NCBI GenBank assembly: GCA_037501455.1 | Contig: CM074865.1 | Coordinates: forward strand, 83,030,501-83,094,500 | Length of the DNA: 64,000 nt | From: Lantana camara | Taxonomy: Eukaryota; Streptophyta; Magnoliopsida; Lamiales; Verbenaceae | Reading direction: 5' to 3' | Shown: one piece after another, positions 36,257 through 47,889 of the stretch | How positions within the stretch are numbered: position 1 is the stretch's first letter | Layout: each line of letters opens with the position of its first letter | Translations under genes and position numbers: made by a program | Notes under the pieces: generated by a model | What the model was told of the DNA's origin: nothing | The model's input: the letters and a program-made list of their open reading frames with translations, nothing else | The model's database searches: none

Positions 36257-38137
36257 TCACCCCACTGAAACAACAGCATCTGATAGGTCATCAGAGCTAG
36301 AAGTGCCTCGGTCATGTTCATCAGCCAGCAACCTTTCTTCCACTTTAGGCAACAACCCCAAAATCTTCATAAATTTATATGTGCGTCCGTCTATTTCAAT
36401 ATCTCTATCAACCATTTCTTGCAGGACATGTCTAAACATTTTCACATCCCTATTCTTACTGAAACCAGACAGTATCAGAATATATGAGTGCTTATTTGGA
36501 GCTACATCCCTCTCCTTCATTTGACCAAACAAAGCATAAGCCTCGTCCATCATACCACCCCTCATAAGTCCACCAATAGCAACGTTGTATGAGACAACAT
36601 CAAGTGGGAACTTTTCAGCAGCAGCTTTCCTGAATAATATCATAGCATTGTGAAAGAGACCTGATTTTATAAGCCCGTTAACAATTATAGTATGAATATG
36701 AGCATCAACACTCGGATAGCTACGCATAATTCCATGGTAAACTTTAACTGCCTCATGTGTCCTACCTAATCTCAACAGTGCACTAAGCAATGCAGCATAA
36801 CTGTATTTATCTAGTAGAAAGCCTCTATCTATCATATCATTACAAAACTCAACAGCACCTTTGGGATAACCAGCTTTGCAGTAGTAACTCAAAAGGCAGT
36901 TGCAGACTACCAAGTCGGGTTGTATGGGAAGCGCACTTGTTAGAAAAGGAAGTAACACATATTCTCTAGATAGACAAATAGCCGAGAGTAGAGAAGAATA
37001 TGTATAAACATCGGGCGTTAGTTTAAGTTCTCTCAAGCTAGAGAAAACTTCAAGTGCATCCTCATACCACCCTATCTTAGAGAGGCAATCAATCAAGACA
37101 TTACAAAGAACCAAATCAGGAAAACACCCTTTTGATTCCAAATTTTGAAGAAGTTCAAACGCCTTTTCGGGCATGCGAGATTCCAAGAAAGCTTTAATCA
37201 AAGACGTGCACGTCACAATATTCGGAGAACAACCAATTTCAAACATTTTCTCTAGCAAATAAGCTGCAAACTCAATCCGGCCCGTTTTGCAGAAACCATC
37301 AATTAATATACTCCAAACGTTCACAGAGATCGGCGCGCCCAAAACCATCATCATACCTAGCAGCTGCAATGCCTCCTCCAACCTAGCAAATTTGCAGAAA
37401 CAATTCAACACCAATGCATAGGTCTCTGGATTCAAATAATAACCCTTCATCAACAGACGCTTGAGCACACCTTTAACATTATTGACATCATTGAGTCTGC
37501 ATAGATTACAAATAGCAATGTTAAAACTCAAGAAATTGGGCGATTGGGTTTCTTCCAAAACCCTGAGGGCAGCATCCACACGCTCAATCTTGAACAAAAC
37601 ATCCATAACAATGTTGCGTGCATACGTATTCGGGACATAACCATAATTACTCATCTCTTCAAAAGCCTCCCAAACCATATCATACATAGCTCCACACCAG
37701 TAAATTCTCATCAAAAGCAATAAAGTTTGCGCCTTTGTGACGCAACCCACAGTCTCCAATTCCTGAACAATCCCTTTCACAGTTCCATATCTCCGGGTTA
37801 AGTTAGAAACCACGCTTACCATGTGTTGAAAAGTGGGCTTGTCATGAAAATAATGGGGCTGACGGGCACACCAGAGGAAAATGCTGAGGGCAATTAAATC
37901 TGAAGGGCAGCTCTGTAAAGTGGTTAGCACGGTTTCAGGAGAGAGAAAGGTGGTTTTCGTAGTCTGTTTGAGTTGTTCTTGATTGCTAACAGATTTGGAA
38001 GGGAATGGTTTTCGAGGGTTGCTATCTTTGGTCCAATTAATTGGTGAAGCAAGATGGTGAATTGCAGCGAAAGACTCCAACTTGGACGGGAAAAAAGCAA
38101 TTTTTGCAAGGAATTTGAGCCTCCGTCTCCATATCAT
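36257..38137 (-). CDS. Pentatricopeptide repeat protein (At1g16830-like), intronless
   Basis: An uninterrupted 626-aa frame. The first about 50 residues are basic and hydrophobic without acidic residues near the start (MIWRRRLKFLAKIAFFPSKL), which suggests mitochondrial import. From about residue 90 onward there are tandem 35-residue P-class PPR helices, for example VWSILIDGFCKTGRIEFAAY, VTCTSLIKAFLESRMPEKAF, VLCNVLIDCLSKIGWYEDAL, VSYNVAIGGLMRGGMMDEAY and HSYILILSGFSKNRDVKMF; at least ten can be seen. No E or DYW editing domain follows, and the C-terminal tail is short and acidic/Ser-rich. Such proteins bind organelle RNA; the target is unknown. It converges with MED8. Confidence 0.93.
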   Translation of the reverse strand: MIWRRRLKFLAKIAFFPSKLESFAAIHHLASPINWTKDSNPRKPFPSKSVSNQEQLKQTTKTTFLSPETVLTTLQSCPSDLIALSIFLWCARQPHYFHDKPTFQHMVSVVSNLTRRYGTVKGIVQELETVGCVTKAQTLLLLMRIYWCGAMYDMVWEAFEEMSNYGYVPNTYARNIVMDVLFKIERVDAALRVLEETQSPNFLSFNIAICNLCRLNDVNNVKGVLKRLLMKGYYLNPETYALVLNCFCKFARLEEALQLLGMMMVLGAPISVNVWSILIDGFCKTGRIEFAAYLLEKMFEIGCSPNIVTCTSLIKAFLESRMPEKAFELLQNLESKGCFPDLVLCNVLIDCLSKIGWYEDALEVFSSLRELKLTPDVYTYSSLLSAICLSREYVLLPFLTSALPIQPDLVVCNCLLSYYCKAGYPKGAVEFCNDMIDRGFLLDKYSYAALLSALLRLGRTHEAVKVYHGIMRSYPSVDAHIHTIIVNGLIKSGLFHNAMILFRKAAAEKFPLDVVSYNVAIGGLMRGGMMDEAYALFGQMKERDVAPNKHSYILILSGFSKNRDVKMFRHVLQEMVDRDIEIDGRTYKFMKILGLLPKVEERLLADEHDRGTSSSDDLSDAVVSVG

Positions 38138-38456
38138 TTCCCGTTCGCTTTTCCAAACAGTTAAACGGAAGCATAAATGATGATAAAATCACGCAGGGTC
38201 ATACAATTTCGACCGTCATAAACACTAATGATGACTCTACCTTAACATAACTTCTTACCTCATAGGAGAGCTTCCTATGAAGAGTTGCCGGAACAATAGA
38301 GCGGAATAGAAGGGGGGGGACGGCGGACGGCGGGAAAGTGGCGGAGCTTAGTGGGGAAAAACTCTCTGAAGTATGCTATAGATTTCAGAGAAAATGAATT
38401 ATTGGCCCATGTTAGAGGAGCCCAAATAGAGAGAAAAGATCCATTTTTTCCAATTA

Positions 38457-39097
38457 GGGCTGTCAATGGATCGGATTTTAATCCGAATCCGGTCCGAATC
38501 CGATCCGAATTTTAGCATATTCGCCCGATAAAAATATCCGATGGATCATATCCGATTATAAATATTCGTTATCCGAAACAAATGGAGCGAATATGGAATT
38601 AACGAATCCGATCCGTTTAGAATCCGAATCCGATTATATATATAGTATTTAATTAAAATAAATTATTTACTAGTACATAATATTAAGTAAAATGACTAAA
38701 ATTATAATTTTCACATAATTATCACTTTAAACAACTATAAAATTTGAATTATTTACTCTAAAAGTATATATTTTCTTTTATTAATAAGTTTAAATTAACT
38801 TATTTTAAATAAATATAAATAAAATCATCAAATAATCCATTAAATAATTATTATATATTAATATTATGTAATTATATTTATTCTTTATATTAAATTTGTT
38901 AAATAAAAAAATTAAATTTTATTACTAATCGGGTCGGATCTTTAATCGGATATAATCCGATCCGATTATACATGGATTCAAAATAAATGAATTCGAATCC
39001 TATAGGATTCGGATTCGGATCCGGTTGTCGGATCCCCTTGTCGGATTCGGATCCAGAATCCCCTGATCGGCCCGAATCCGACCCGTTGACAGCCCTA
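38457..39097. mobile_element. hAT-family non-autonomous element with a perfect 8-bp target duplication
   Basis: A 641-bp element between TCCAATTA at 38449-38456 and again at 39098-39105. Termini are GGGCTGTCAATGGATCGGA and the inverted CCCGTTGACAGCCCTA. Subterminal zones on both sides are packed with short GAATCCGATCCG-type motifs (typical hAT transposase-binding arrays), around a very AT-rich core with no frame. It sits between the PPR gene and DWF5. Confidence 0.85.
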
Positions 39098-39352
39098 TCC
39101 AATTAGGCAAAATTGGCCCAAACCCAAGTCCCAATCTCACACGTGATGCTGACAAGCTTTCATGTGGCTGAAATATCAAACATCGAACAGTCCCAGATTT
39201 CCACCGTGTCGCGCATTTGATGAGTAAATAAAGAAATTTATAATGTGTCTTCATGTCTTTGGTGAGAACTGGCACTTGGTTTGATTTGCAGTCAGTCTTC
39301 TTTAGCTTGACCTTCTCAGTCTCACATCACAGTAGAGAGAGCAGAAACAACA

Positions 39353-42300
39353 ATGGGGTCTGAATCGAAGATGGTGCACGCACCGATGGTCACATACTTC
39401 TCCATGCTATCACTTCTCTCTCTGTGTCCGCCTTTTGTTATTCTCTTGTGAGTTTTCGATTCGTTTTTAGCTTTTCTTGATCTGTTTTTCGTATCTTGCT
39501 CTTGAATTCCCCTTCGAGAATCAAAAGTTTCGACCTTTTTGGAGAAACCCCTTTTCGGTTTTCAATTTACTAGCGCTAGTGCTGGTCGGAATTACACTTT
39601 CTCTGTGTTTGTCCTGCGCTACATCAGTTCTGAATCATGCAGCCAACGTTAGATCTACTCTGGCTATTGGGTCCTCTTTATGCTATGCATTTGAGCGCTT
39701 TCAATGATTGGATGTGTTTCCTGATAATAGCTAGATTTATGTGATTGGATATTTGGATTTGTTGCAACAATTTGTATGTAGCACATTAGAACTCACAGGA
39801 AGCCAATAATTCGCTTTGTGGTAGTGCATTTCTCCTTTTTTGTTTAGTTGCTTGTTCTTATATGATTGAACTGCATGCAGATGGTATACTATGGTTCATG
39901 CCGATGGGTCGGTATTGCAAACATATGATTTTCTAAGGCAGCATGGTCTGCAGGGACTCATAAATATCTGGCCCAAACCCACTTTAACTGCATGGAAGAT
40001 AATTGCTTGTTATGGGGCGTTTGAGGCTGCACTTCAGCTTTTGTTACCAGGGAAAAGGGTTGAGGGCCCAATATCACCTGCTGGAAATAGGCCAGTCTAC
40101 AAGGTAGCATTCTCACACGATTGTGGTGAAAAAGGATTGCTGCTTTTGAATATTTTCAGTTTTTGCTCATCTTTGTATGTGCCGTAATGTCTTCTATGAT
40201 TATTGCAAATGTCTTTCTTTGACATCTTTTATGCATCCCTTTTTGATGACTTCGGGGATTTTGGTCTCATGGACTTTTCACTGTTTGCTGACTGCAGGCT
40301 AATGGTGTTCTAGCATATGTAGTGACTCTGGTTACATATATTAGCCTTTGGTGGTAAGAATTTTCTTCAAGAATATGTTTTCAACAAGTTTCGAAGAACT
40401 TTCCTCATGAGAATCATAAATATGTTGTTTTCCTTGCATACGAATGGAAGTCTTGAATAAGTTAATTACTTGACAATATCCAGGTGTAGATCTTGCTGAA
40501 AATGTTAGAGCAAGTAATAGTCATGATTATTGAGCATAGCTAATATTGAAGCTATCGAGCAATTTAAAAAATGATTATGTCTTATGTATTCATTTACGTG
40601 TTCGTTTTGAGCATGTCTTCAGTCTTTGTAACTTTCATCAGGTTCGGGATTTTCAACCCCACGGTAGTTTATGACCATTTGGGGGAGATATTTTCAGCAC
40701 TCATTTTTGGAAGCTTTGTCTTCTGCATTTTCCTGTACATCAAAGTAAGTGTTAATGGAAATACTCGTGTAATTCCAAACTTCTTTTGTTTTGAAGCATG
40801 TAATTTTAATATTTTTACCCTTGTGTTCTATTCAAGGGTCATGTTGCGCCATCTTCAACCGATTCTGGATCATCAGGAAATATTATCATTGATTTCTATT
40901 GGGTGAGCATTGATGCTGTTTTCAACATTGTCATTTTTCATCCTCGACCAGTCAGCTATCTGCTGTATAATTCATTCAATAACTGTGAAATTTTGAAACC
41001 AAATGTCTGGAATAGAGTCTTGATGAACCAATTTAGAGATTCGAGGGTCACTTTTTTTTTTTTATTTATCTTTTGTTTTTTTATAAAATTCATGTAGGGA
41101 ATGGAACTGTATCCTCGTATTGGCAAGGACTTTGATATCAAAGTCTTTACGAACTGCAGATTTGGCATGATGTCATGGGCTGTTCTTGCTGTTACTTATG
41201 CAATAAAGCAGGTAGATACCACTAAATAATAATGTTACACTTTTGCTATTTAAAAACTCATAATTCACTTATGATGGGACTTCCACCTTTTCTTTTCATG
41301 AAGCACGAAACATATGGGAAGGTGTCTGATTCGATGCTGGTTAATACGATATTAATGTTGGTGTATGTAACCAAATTCTTCTGGTGGGAAGCTGGGTACT
41401 GGAACACAATGGATATCGCCCATGATAGAGGTCTCCTTCGCTCTTCTGCATTTTCTTTGTCCTCGTTATAGTATCATAATTTCTGCAATATGTGTGCTGG
41501 ATAATTAATCATGCAATAACTGGGAAATCTGTCAATGTGTTTGCAGCTGGCTTTTACATATGTTGGGGATGCTTGGTGTGGGTCCCTTCTATTTACACTT
41601 CTCCTGGCATGTACCTCGTAAATCACCCAGTCGAACTTGGAATTCAGGTATCTCAACTCATTTCCCAGAAACGTATATGTTTATATTTCAATTTCATCTT
41701 CTTAGGAGTTAGTCAAATGGTGTCACATTAGACATTATTTTGTTTTCTTTTGCCCTGTGTTTGTAGGGAGATATTTCGGTAATAGATAAAAATGAAGTAT
41801 GCTCGTCTCTAACCCATACTTGATTATCCTATTATGCAGCTTTCTCTCTACATTCTTGTAGCAGGCATACTCTCCATATACATAAACTACGACTGTGACA
41901 GGCAAAGGCAAGAATTTCGCAGGACAAATGGAAAATGCCTTGTTTGGGGAAAAGCTCCATCGAAGGTGTGCAATAATATGAGACTTCATTATTATATTTC
42001 CGTCGGCTTGTTTTGTCTTACTGGCGAAGACTAATATGCTCGTTCCATTTTCTTATATATTTAGATTGTTGCAACATACACTACCACTCATGGTGAGACG
42101 AAAAACAGCCTTTTGCTTACATCAGGATGGTAAGTGAGTGCTTATGTCCCAGTTAGTTATATTAACAACACAAAAATAGACTATGAAATATTCTACTGCT
42201 GTCGTATGTTACACAGGTGGGGTTTAGCTCGTCACTTCCATTATGTGCCAGAAATTATGGCGGCATTCTTCTGGACTGTACCAGCTCTTTTCAACCATGT

Positions 42301-42663
42301 AAGCTATAATTAGATCACGAAAGCTGTAAAAGTGAAGACCCTTTTTCATCTTTACTTAAATTAGCTTATCAACTTCTGTTTTTACTCGCAGTTTCTGCCT
42401 TACTTCTATGTGGTGTTCCTTACAATTCTTCTACTAGATCGAGCCAAAAGGGATGATGATCGTTGCAAAACAAAGTAAGCAATTTTATACAGCATGTTTT
42501 ATGATATTTACAGAGAAGAAATTGCAAATGTCCATTCGATACGATATTATAGCTTCGCAAGTGGAAGTTTTGTTCCTAAAAATTGGTGTTTGGCAGGTAC
42601 GGGAAGTACTGGAAGTTATACTGCGACAAGGTTCCTTACAGAGTTATACCTGGAATTTACTGA
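39353..42663 (+). CDS. DWF5: Delta(7)-sterol reductase (DWARF5), thirteen exons
   Basis: Exons: 39353-39447, 39881-40103, 40298-40353, 40642-40744, 40837-40902, 41098-41211, 41304-41430, 41547-41647, 41840-41965, 42065-42129, 42217-42298, 42392-42474, 42597-42663; 435 aa with all phases closing, close to the usual length. It reduces the C7-C8 double bond of 5,7-dienol sterols with NADPH in the ER membrane, a step toward campesterol, sitosterol and brassinosteroids. Sequence support: the multi-span ERG4/ERG24 architecture, GMELYPRIGKDFDIKVFTNC in the middle, WGLARHFHYVPEIMAAFFW, and the C-terminal family signature RAKRDDDRCKTKYGKYWKLY ending VIPGIY. The first exon is short and ends mid-codon. 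I see no disrupted site. Confidence 0.96.
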
Positions 42664-43805
42664 GGATCTGCATTTGTTGAACCAACATTGTTACCCTAAA
42701 ATGAATTGCCAGATACTATGAGGCCTTTTTAGTTTTCTGTTATGAAGATTGTACTTGTAATTCATCTATTTAATATCTGAAGTTTGCTTCAGTTATTGCA
42801 GTAACATTTCTGGTTTTGGTTTGTGACTTGCAAAATTGGGGAAACTTAGAATGACATGATTGTAACATAGCTCTTGTTTAAGATAAGATTAAGCAATATA
42901 TAAATTGGCAGGCACATTATGCATTGTTCACCAATCATGTCATTACATACTAACAAAGACACAATCATAGAAGGGCCAAAGAATCACCAAACTCGAACGT
43001 CATTTTGACATAAAACACAGGAACAGATCTCAAAACATAAAGAAGCAGCAGAGCAAGGCCACAGATCAATGTATCAAAATATTGCAGGAAGAATGAATAC
43101 CAGAGGGAGAGGATCCACCATAAGAATGTATGCCATTTCCATAGACCATAATCCGTATCAAGGATGACCGAACTAACAACTTCCACAGATAAATTACAAC
43201 GATGATCGAACTAACAACTTCCACAGATAAGTTACAACGACTAAATACTGATACGTTGCCAAGGTACACCGGAAAGATCAGTGCTTTGAAGGGCGAATAA
43301 TAACAAACAATCAGCACACAGGATTAAGCCTACAGACCAAAACCGAATGGAAACAACTCACAGCCACACTTGCTCAGCATTCAAATATATAAATCAGGCA
43401 TCTGCATACAATACCTACATTTTAAGGCCAGAATCAATCAAATAAGCAATAACACATACATATTTGAATTGCAAGCCATCAGCATGTTCAAATCACAGAA
43501 TGTGGAAAAAGCATTTATAGAACTCAAATCACATGAGTTTCCAAAGGGCAATAAATTAATCAATTAAGTAACTTAAAAGCCATATTTATGCACAAGATTC
43601 AGCCTTTACTGCCACAATATAAGCAATGCACTGTTTGAACAGGCCTTCTTTTCAGGGACATTTCACAATGGTAGTATTACAGATAGGGAGAACAACTTCA
43701 GTTAACAAATTCAGATACCAATTTATCCTCAACAATATGGCCACACTTAACCCAATCGAAACAAATTCTAAATCTAAACATACAAATCTAATTCTAGGTA
43801 CAATC
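42664..43805. other. Convergent 3' regions of DWF5 and the trihelix gene
   Basis: The left about 200 bases are the DWF5 3' UTR. The minus-strand sequence from about 43805 leftward is probably the trihelix 3' UTR, possibly long. No gene is seen. It contains the tandem repeat at 43163-43238. Confidence 0.5.
43163..43238. repeat. 38-bp tandem repeat, two copies
   Basis: Unit GATGACCGAACTAACAACTT... repeats with a 38-base period (43163-43200, 43201-43238) with few differences, between two convergent genes. Confidence 0.85.
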
Positions 43806-44882
43806 TCAATTACTACTATCACTATTGTTATTATTAATATTGGCATCATTGTTATTGTTAATGTCGTGGTGGTTACTGTTGTTCTCCGGCCTCCTATTCT
43901 TGAGCTGCGAAAGCTCGAGCTGCGTCTTCATGAAGTACTGCATCCTCTGCAACTCAAGATCCTTGGCAAACTTCATCCTTTGCTTCTCCATCTCCACCAA
44001 TTGCTGCAGTTTCGCAGTCTCCGCTTGCTCATACGCCTCCCCAAACTTCATGATCGCCCGAGTCAGCTCCCTCATCGAATTCCCCCAACCACTCTCCTTA
44101 TTCCCACCTCTATTCCCCCCATCACTTCTCTTATTCATCATCCCATTCCTCACCGCACCAACATTGTTAACCATTTGGGGTTCCCTCGGAATCCTCGGCC
44201 TCTTATAGCTCTCAGGAGGCAAACCATCAGACGAATCAGCCGAATTCTCCGGCTCAGACTCATCATCCGAGTCAAGAACCGGCCTTTTCATCTGATTCTG
44301 CCTCTGCTGCATTTGTTGCTGAGACTGAGACTGAAACCTCTCCGGCGCCGATCTAACCCCAACAGGGATCCCCATGGGCACCCTATGGTACATATTACCA
44401 CCATCCCCCGGCGGCGGCGGAGTGGAATTCATCTTCGAAGTCGGCCCAATCAGCTCATCAAGCTTGTCGTAAAACCGCCACTTACTCGGCCCACCACCCG
44501 CGGCGATCTTGGCCTTCTCAGTCTTGTACTTCTTCTTCACCGTATCAATCCGATTCTTGCACTGGATATCGGTTTTGGGGGTTTTGGTGTAATCCTCCCG
44601 GCTGCTCACAATGTCGGCCACATCCTTCCAGTGCTTCTGCTTGAGATTCCCCCTGCTCAGCTCCAAGTACCTCTCACCCCAAGCGTCGATCAACACGGCG
44701 GTGGCGCCCTCGCTCCAGCAATCCTCTCTGCCACCGCCGGAGCCGGGGGTTTTCTGGTTCTGAATCGGGAGGGCGAGGGTGAGGGAGTTGGCGGAAGGCG
44801 GAGGCGCGGCGGCGACGGTGACGGCGATCCTGCCGTCGGAAGGGGGAGAAGGGTGGGACTGAATTTCTTCATCGTCTTCCAT
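43806..44882 (-). CDS. Trihelix transcription factor (ASIL/ENAP type), one exon
   Basis: A 358-aa frame from the ATG at 44882 (MEDDEEIQSHPSPPSDGRI); an in-frame ATG at 45017 would add 45 non-conserved residues and is less likely. Residues about 54-145 form the Myb/SANT-like trihelix DNA-binding domain, with the three hallmark Trp (CWSEGA, DAWGERY, KHWKDVAD) and the conserved TDIQCKNRIDTVKKKYKTEK and WRFYDKLDELIG. A basic nuclear-localisation-like stretch and a Glu/Asp-rich patch (DSDDESEPENSAD) follow. The C-terminus has a long amphipathic coiled coil (residues about 285-335), usual for dimerisation in this clade, and an Asn-rich tail. Related Arabidopsis factors repress seed-maturation genes or link to EIN2; its own role is inferred only from family. 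Confidence 0.9.
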   Translation of the reverse strand: MEDDEEIQSHPSPPSDGRIAVTVAAAPPPSANSLTLALPIQNQKTPGSGGGREDCWSEGATAVLIDAWGERYLELSRGNLKQKHWKDVADIVSSREDYTKTPKTDIQCKNRIDTVKKKYKTEKAKIAAGGGPSKWRFYDKLDELIGPTSKMNSTPPPPGDGGNMYHRVPMGIPVGVRSAPERFQSQSQQQMQQRQNQMKRPVLDSDDESEPENSADSSDGLPPESYKRPRIPREPQMVNNVGAVRNGMMNKRSDGGNRGGNKESGWGNSMRELTRAIMKFGEAYEQAETAKLQQLVEMEKQRMKFAKDLELQRMQYFMKTQLELSQLKNRRPENNSNHHDINNNNDANINNNNSDSSN

Positions 44883-45284
44883 GGAGAGATCAGATCTGGA
44901 TCTGGAAGAGGGGAAATTAGGGTTTTTAGGTGTGGGAGTTGACCGGCGTTGGTTATAAGAGAGAAAGAAGGATGATGATGACGGGTAAACGACGCCGTAT
45001 AAGGGGCGTAAATACAAAGGACATTTATTTATGTGTTAGACGGAAATACCCGAGGCTGACGGAGTCGGCAGCGGGCGGCCGCCGCCGTTGGATGCTTTTA
45101 CTATTCTATATTTTGGAAATAATTACGCCCGATTATGCTGTATTTAAGCCTAATTATAACGTATTTAAATCGAGAAATTATATTATAGTCTTTAACTTTT
45201 GAGAACGTTTATGGTTTCTGAATTTCGTTATTTCGTTCTAAAAGTTACCCCTAATTTGTTGTTAAATTCATAATTTGTAGAGAT

Positions 45285-45760
45285 GGTTTTGTTTACGTCT
45301 GCACCCTCTATAAGATTGGATAATTATAATTTGTATCCTTTAGATGAAAATATTATACAATCTACTCTTCCAAGTTTGAAAAATTATAAATAAAACTATT
45401 CCTATTAGATTTTTTATAAAATTATTCTTAAATTGACTATATTTCATCATTAATTAGTTCCTCAGAACAATCCACACATCATTCTCGAATGTCAGATAAA
45501 TAATTTATGAATTTTTTTGAAACAAATTGTAAATTGATATTCATAATAACATTTTTTTCCCCCTTCAATTAGTTGTGAGAAACTTATTAGTGATAAACTA
45601 TAATTAATTAAAAAATAAATTCATGAAAAATCCTACCGAAATGAGTTTATTTGTAATTTTTCAGATTTAGAAGGGTAGGTTGTGTAATATTTTCATCTAT
45701 GGGGTTACGAATTATAATTATCAAATCTCGCAAGGGGTGTAGAGGTAAAAATACTGTATT
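45285..45760. mobile_element. TIR element, Mutator-like, non-autonomous
   Basis: The left arm (from about 45290: TTTACGTCTGCACCCTC, ATAATTATAATTTGTATCC, AAATATTATACAATCTAC) is mirrored on the right in inverted order (GGTTGTGTAATATTTTCATC, GGGGTTACGAATTATAATTA, GGGGTGTAGAGGTAAAAA, ending about 45757). The arms are about 150 bases, with an AT-rich middle and no frame. The target duplication is not clear. It lies between the divergent trihelix and FAM32A genes. Confidence 0.65.
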
Positions 45761-46331
45761 TTTTTAGTATACGTGTGAAAATACGAAAATAGCCTTGGAA
45801 GTGGACTCAATTTACGAAACTGTCTAAAGCTGGGGGCCGAATAGAGAATTAGGAACAATACAGGGACTTGAGATGAAAATCCCCCTTTCAAAATTATTTT
45901 TTTCCTCATAGAAATCTAGAACCAGAGAGTGCGGTATCGTCCGTACGGTGAATTTCGAATTTGTAGCGCCTGGGCTGGGCTGGGGTCTTCGTTCCAGGTA
46001 TGTTAGCTTCTGCAGATTTGTTGCTTAATTATTAGGATTTTGAACTTGGCACAATTTGATTATCCGAGGGATTTTTTTGAGTTCTGAGATACGCAAAAGT
46101 TGATTCTCTGAAGGAACTTTCTGAATTCTGGAACTGTGATCTTGTATGCTGGCAAAAATAGGATCAGTTATGGATATATATACCTAAAGGGCTGCGTTTT
46201 GAGCAGTTATTTCTTGATTTTCTGTTGTTGGCGGCCCATTCATATGCTGCTAAAGTTATGTTAGGTTTTGGACACTTAGTTGCTTGTGGTTTTCAAATTT
46301 GACATTATGTTTGATGCTTTCGACAGGAGAA

Positions 46332-47485
46332 ATGTCTTCATATGAGAATGTTGTTGGAGGGAAGCTGAAGCTTAAGGGCAAGGCTCTGGATGTGAAGGCT
46401 GGCGGGGTGAAGAAAAAGAAGAAGCAAAAGAAACAGCTTGAGCAAACTTCTCAGGTTGTTGAAGGTGAGTTTTCTGCAACTTGGTTGTTTTTTTGTACCT
46501 GAAATTGGGAGTGGACCATTTCTTTTAGAGGGAAGGACACAAGTACTTGTTTGCGAAATATGATTGTTCTTAATTCTGTGTGTTTTAGTTCATTCTTCCG
46601 TTGCAATTGAGGCTCCTGTTGCGTGTAGACTAGCTTAGTTAATGCACAGAGTTTGCATGATATTCCTCGTCTGAGTTATAACCTGGGGGTAGGATAATCA
46701 TGAGGAAAGAGGAGTTTCCATAGTTGCATCATGTGCGTGTGTAGTTTGTTAACTCCTTTGAGTTACATCCCGAGAATCATTTGAAGTAGTTATGGACACA
46801 ATCCACTCTATGTTTGAAGGGCTTGTACTTGGCATATGCCATATAGTACCTTTGTATTTTTTACCTGTGGTTGATGTCCTGCAATTTGTATCCTCTCAAA
46901 ATGATCGGCAAATATGGGCCATGTGCTGATTTGCGGAACCTTCTTACCTTTATTTGTTGAATCATGAGGCAATACAACGAATATATCCTGTTATTGGCTG
47001 TGGTTCAGATACCATACAAGCAGACAAATCACTTTGCACCCTTTAAGAGTATGTGTATGTGTGTGCAAGGACGCATGTGTTATTAGGATGATATCGTTTG
47101 CAGAGTAATGTAACCGCATTCAGTGGAATGAAGATTTGGGACAATCAATTCAATGCACATTTTTCATTTGTATTCTTCTTTTCTTGGCTCTTCCTCATTG
47201 TTTTTGTTTCCTTACTCCTGTACAGGTGAGAGCGCGTTAGCTGAATCGAACAAGGAAGAGATGAGTGAAGAAGGTAACAAGCCGGCTGGAGATGAGAGTT
47301 CCACTCATTGGGATGATCAACTGACACCAGCCGAGAGACGATACATGGAACAAAGAGAGAGGATTGACTCTCAAAAGCTGGCAAAGACATCTAATAAGTC
47401 GCACCGTGACCGCATTGAGGATTTCAATCAGTATCTTGCGAATATGAGCGAGCACTACGACATTCCTAAAGTTGGCCCAGGCTAA
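46332..47485 (+). CDS. FAM32A-like splicing protein, two coding exons
   Basis: Exons 46332-46464 and 47226-47485, 130 aa, phase closes. The N-terminus (MSSYENVVGGKLKLKGKALD) and a Lys-rich patch (KKKKKQKKQ) are followed by an acidic linker and the conserved FAM32A C-terminus (TPAERRYMEQRERID, HRDRIEDFNQYLANMSEHYD, IPKVGPG). Human FAM32A enters the active site of the C* spliceosome and helps exon ligation; the plant protein is inferred to do the same in the nucleus. A probable non-coding exon ends near 45997 (CAG|GTATG) and an acceptor (CGACAG) lies just before the ATG, so the leader is spliced. Confidence 0.9.
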
Positions 47486-47889
47486 ACGATCAAGGCTTGG
47501 GTTCTAACTTCCTTCTAGTATTCTAATCCTCATGGATGTTTCTGTTGTTTTTCGGTTACTCTAAACCTTTTCCCCCTCTTACAGACTTAGCTTCATGATG
47601 TAAACTTGTTGATATCTCGGATATTGTATTGTACCTGTTGAAGTTGATGAACCTGCTACTGTCCATCGATTTCGTTAGGTGTTTTATGGCAGTTGGTTTG
47701 TAATTCTCTGCTGGTTGTAGAGCTTTTCTTGAGTTACAATTTGCTGTCGTGGAGACTATATCTTCTTAGACCATGACGTATATAACTTTGATATCCTGGG
47801 AAAATTCAGGAACTCTCAAACTACAGTGTGCCCATGTTGAATTTAATACATTGTTTCGACATTTTTATGTACTCGAAAAGTTTATTCAA

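Noticed and set aside
43626..44942. 438-codon open frame on the + strand
   Set aside because: It is antisense to the trihelix gene. The product is a Leu/Arg/Pro-rich mirror of GC-rich codons with no domain, whereas the minus frame has a clear trihelix domain.
44883..45017. 45-residue N-terminal extension of the trihelix protein
   Set aside because: Ser/Tyr-rich and unlike the family. The ATG at 44882 (MEDDEE) matches the usual acidic start.
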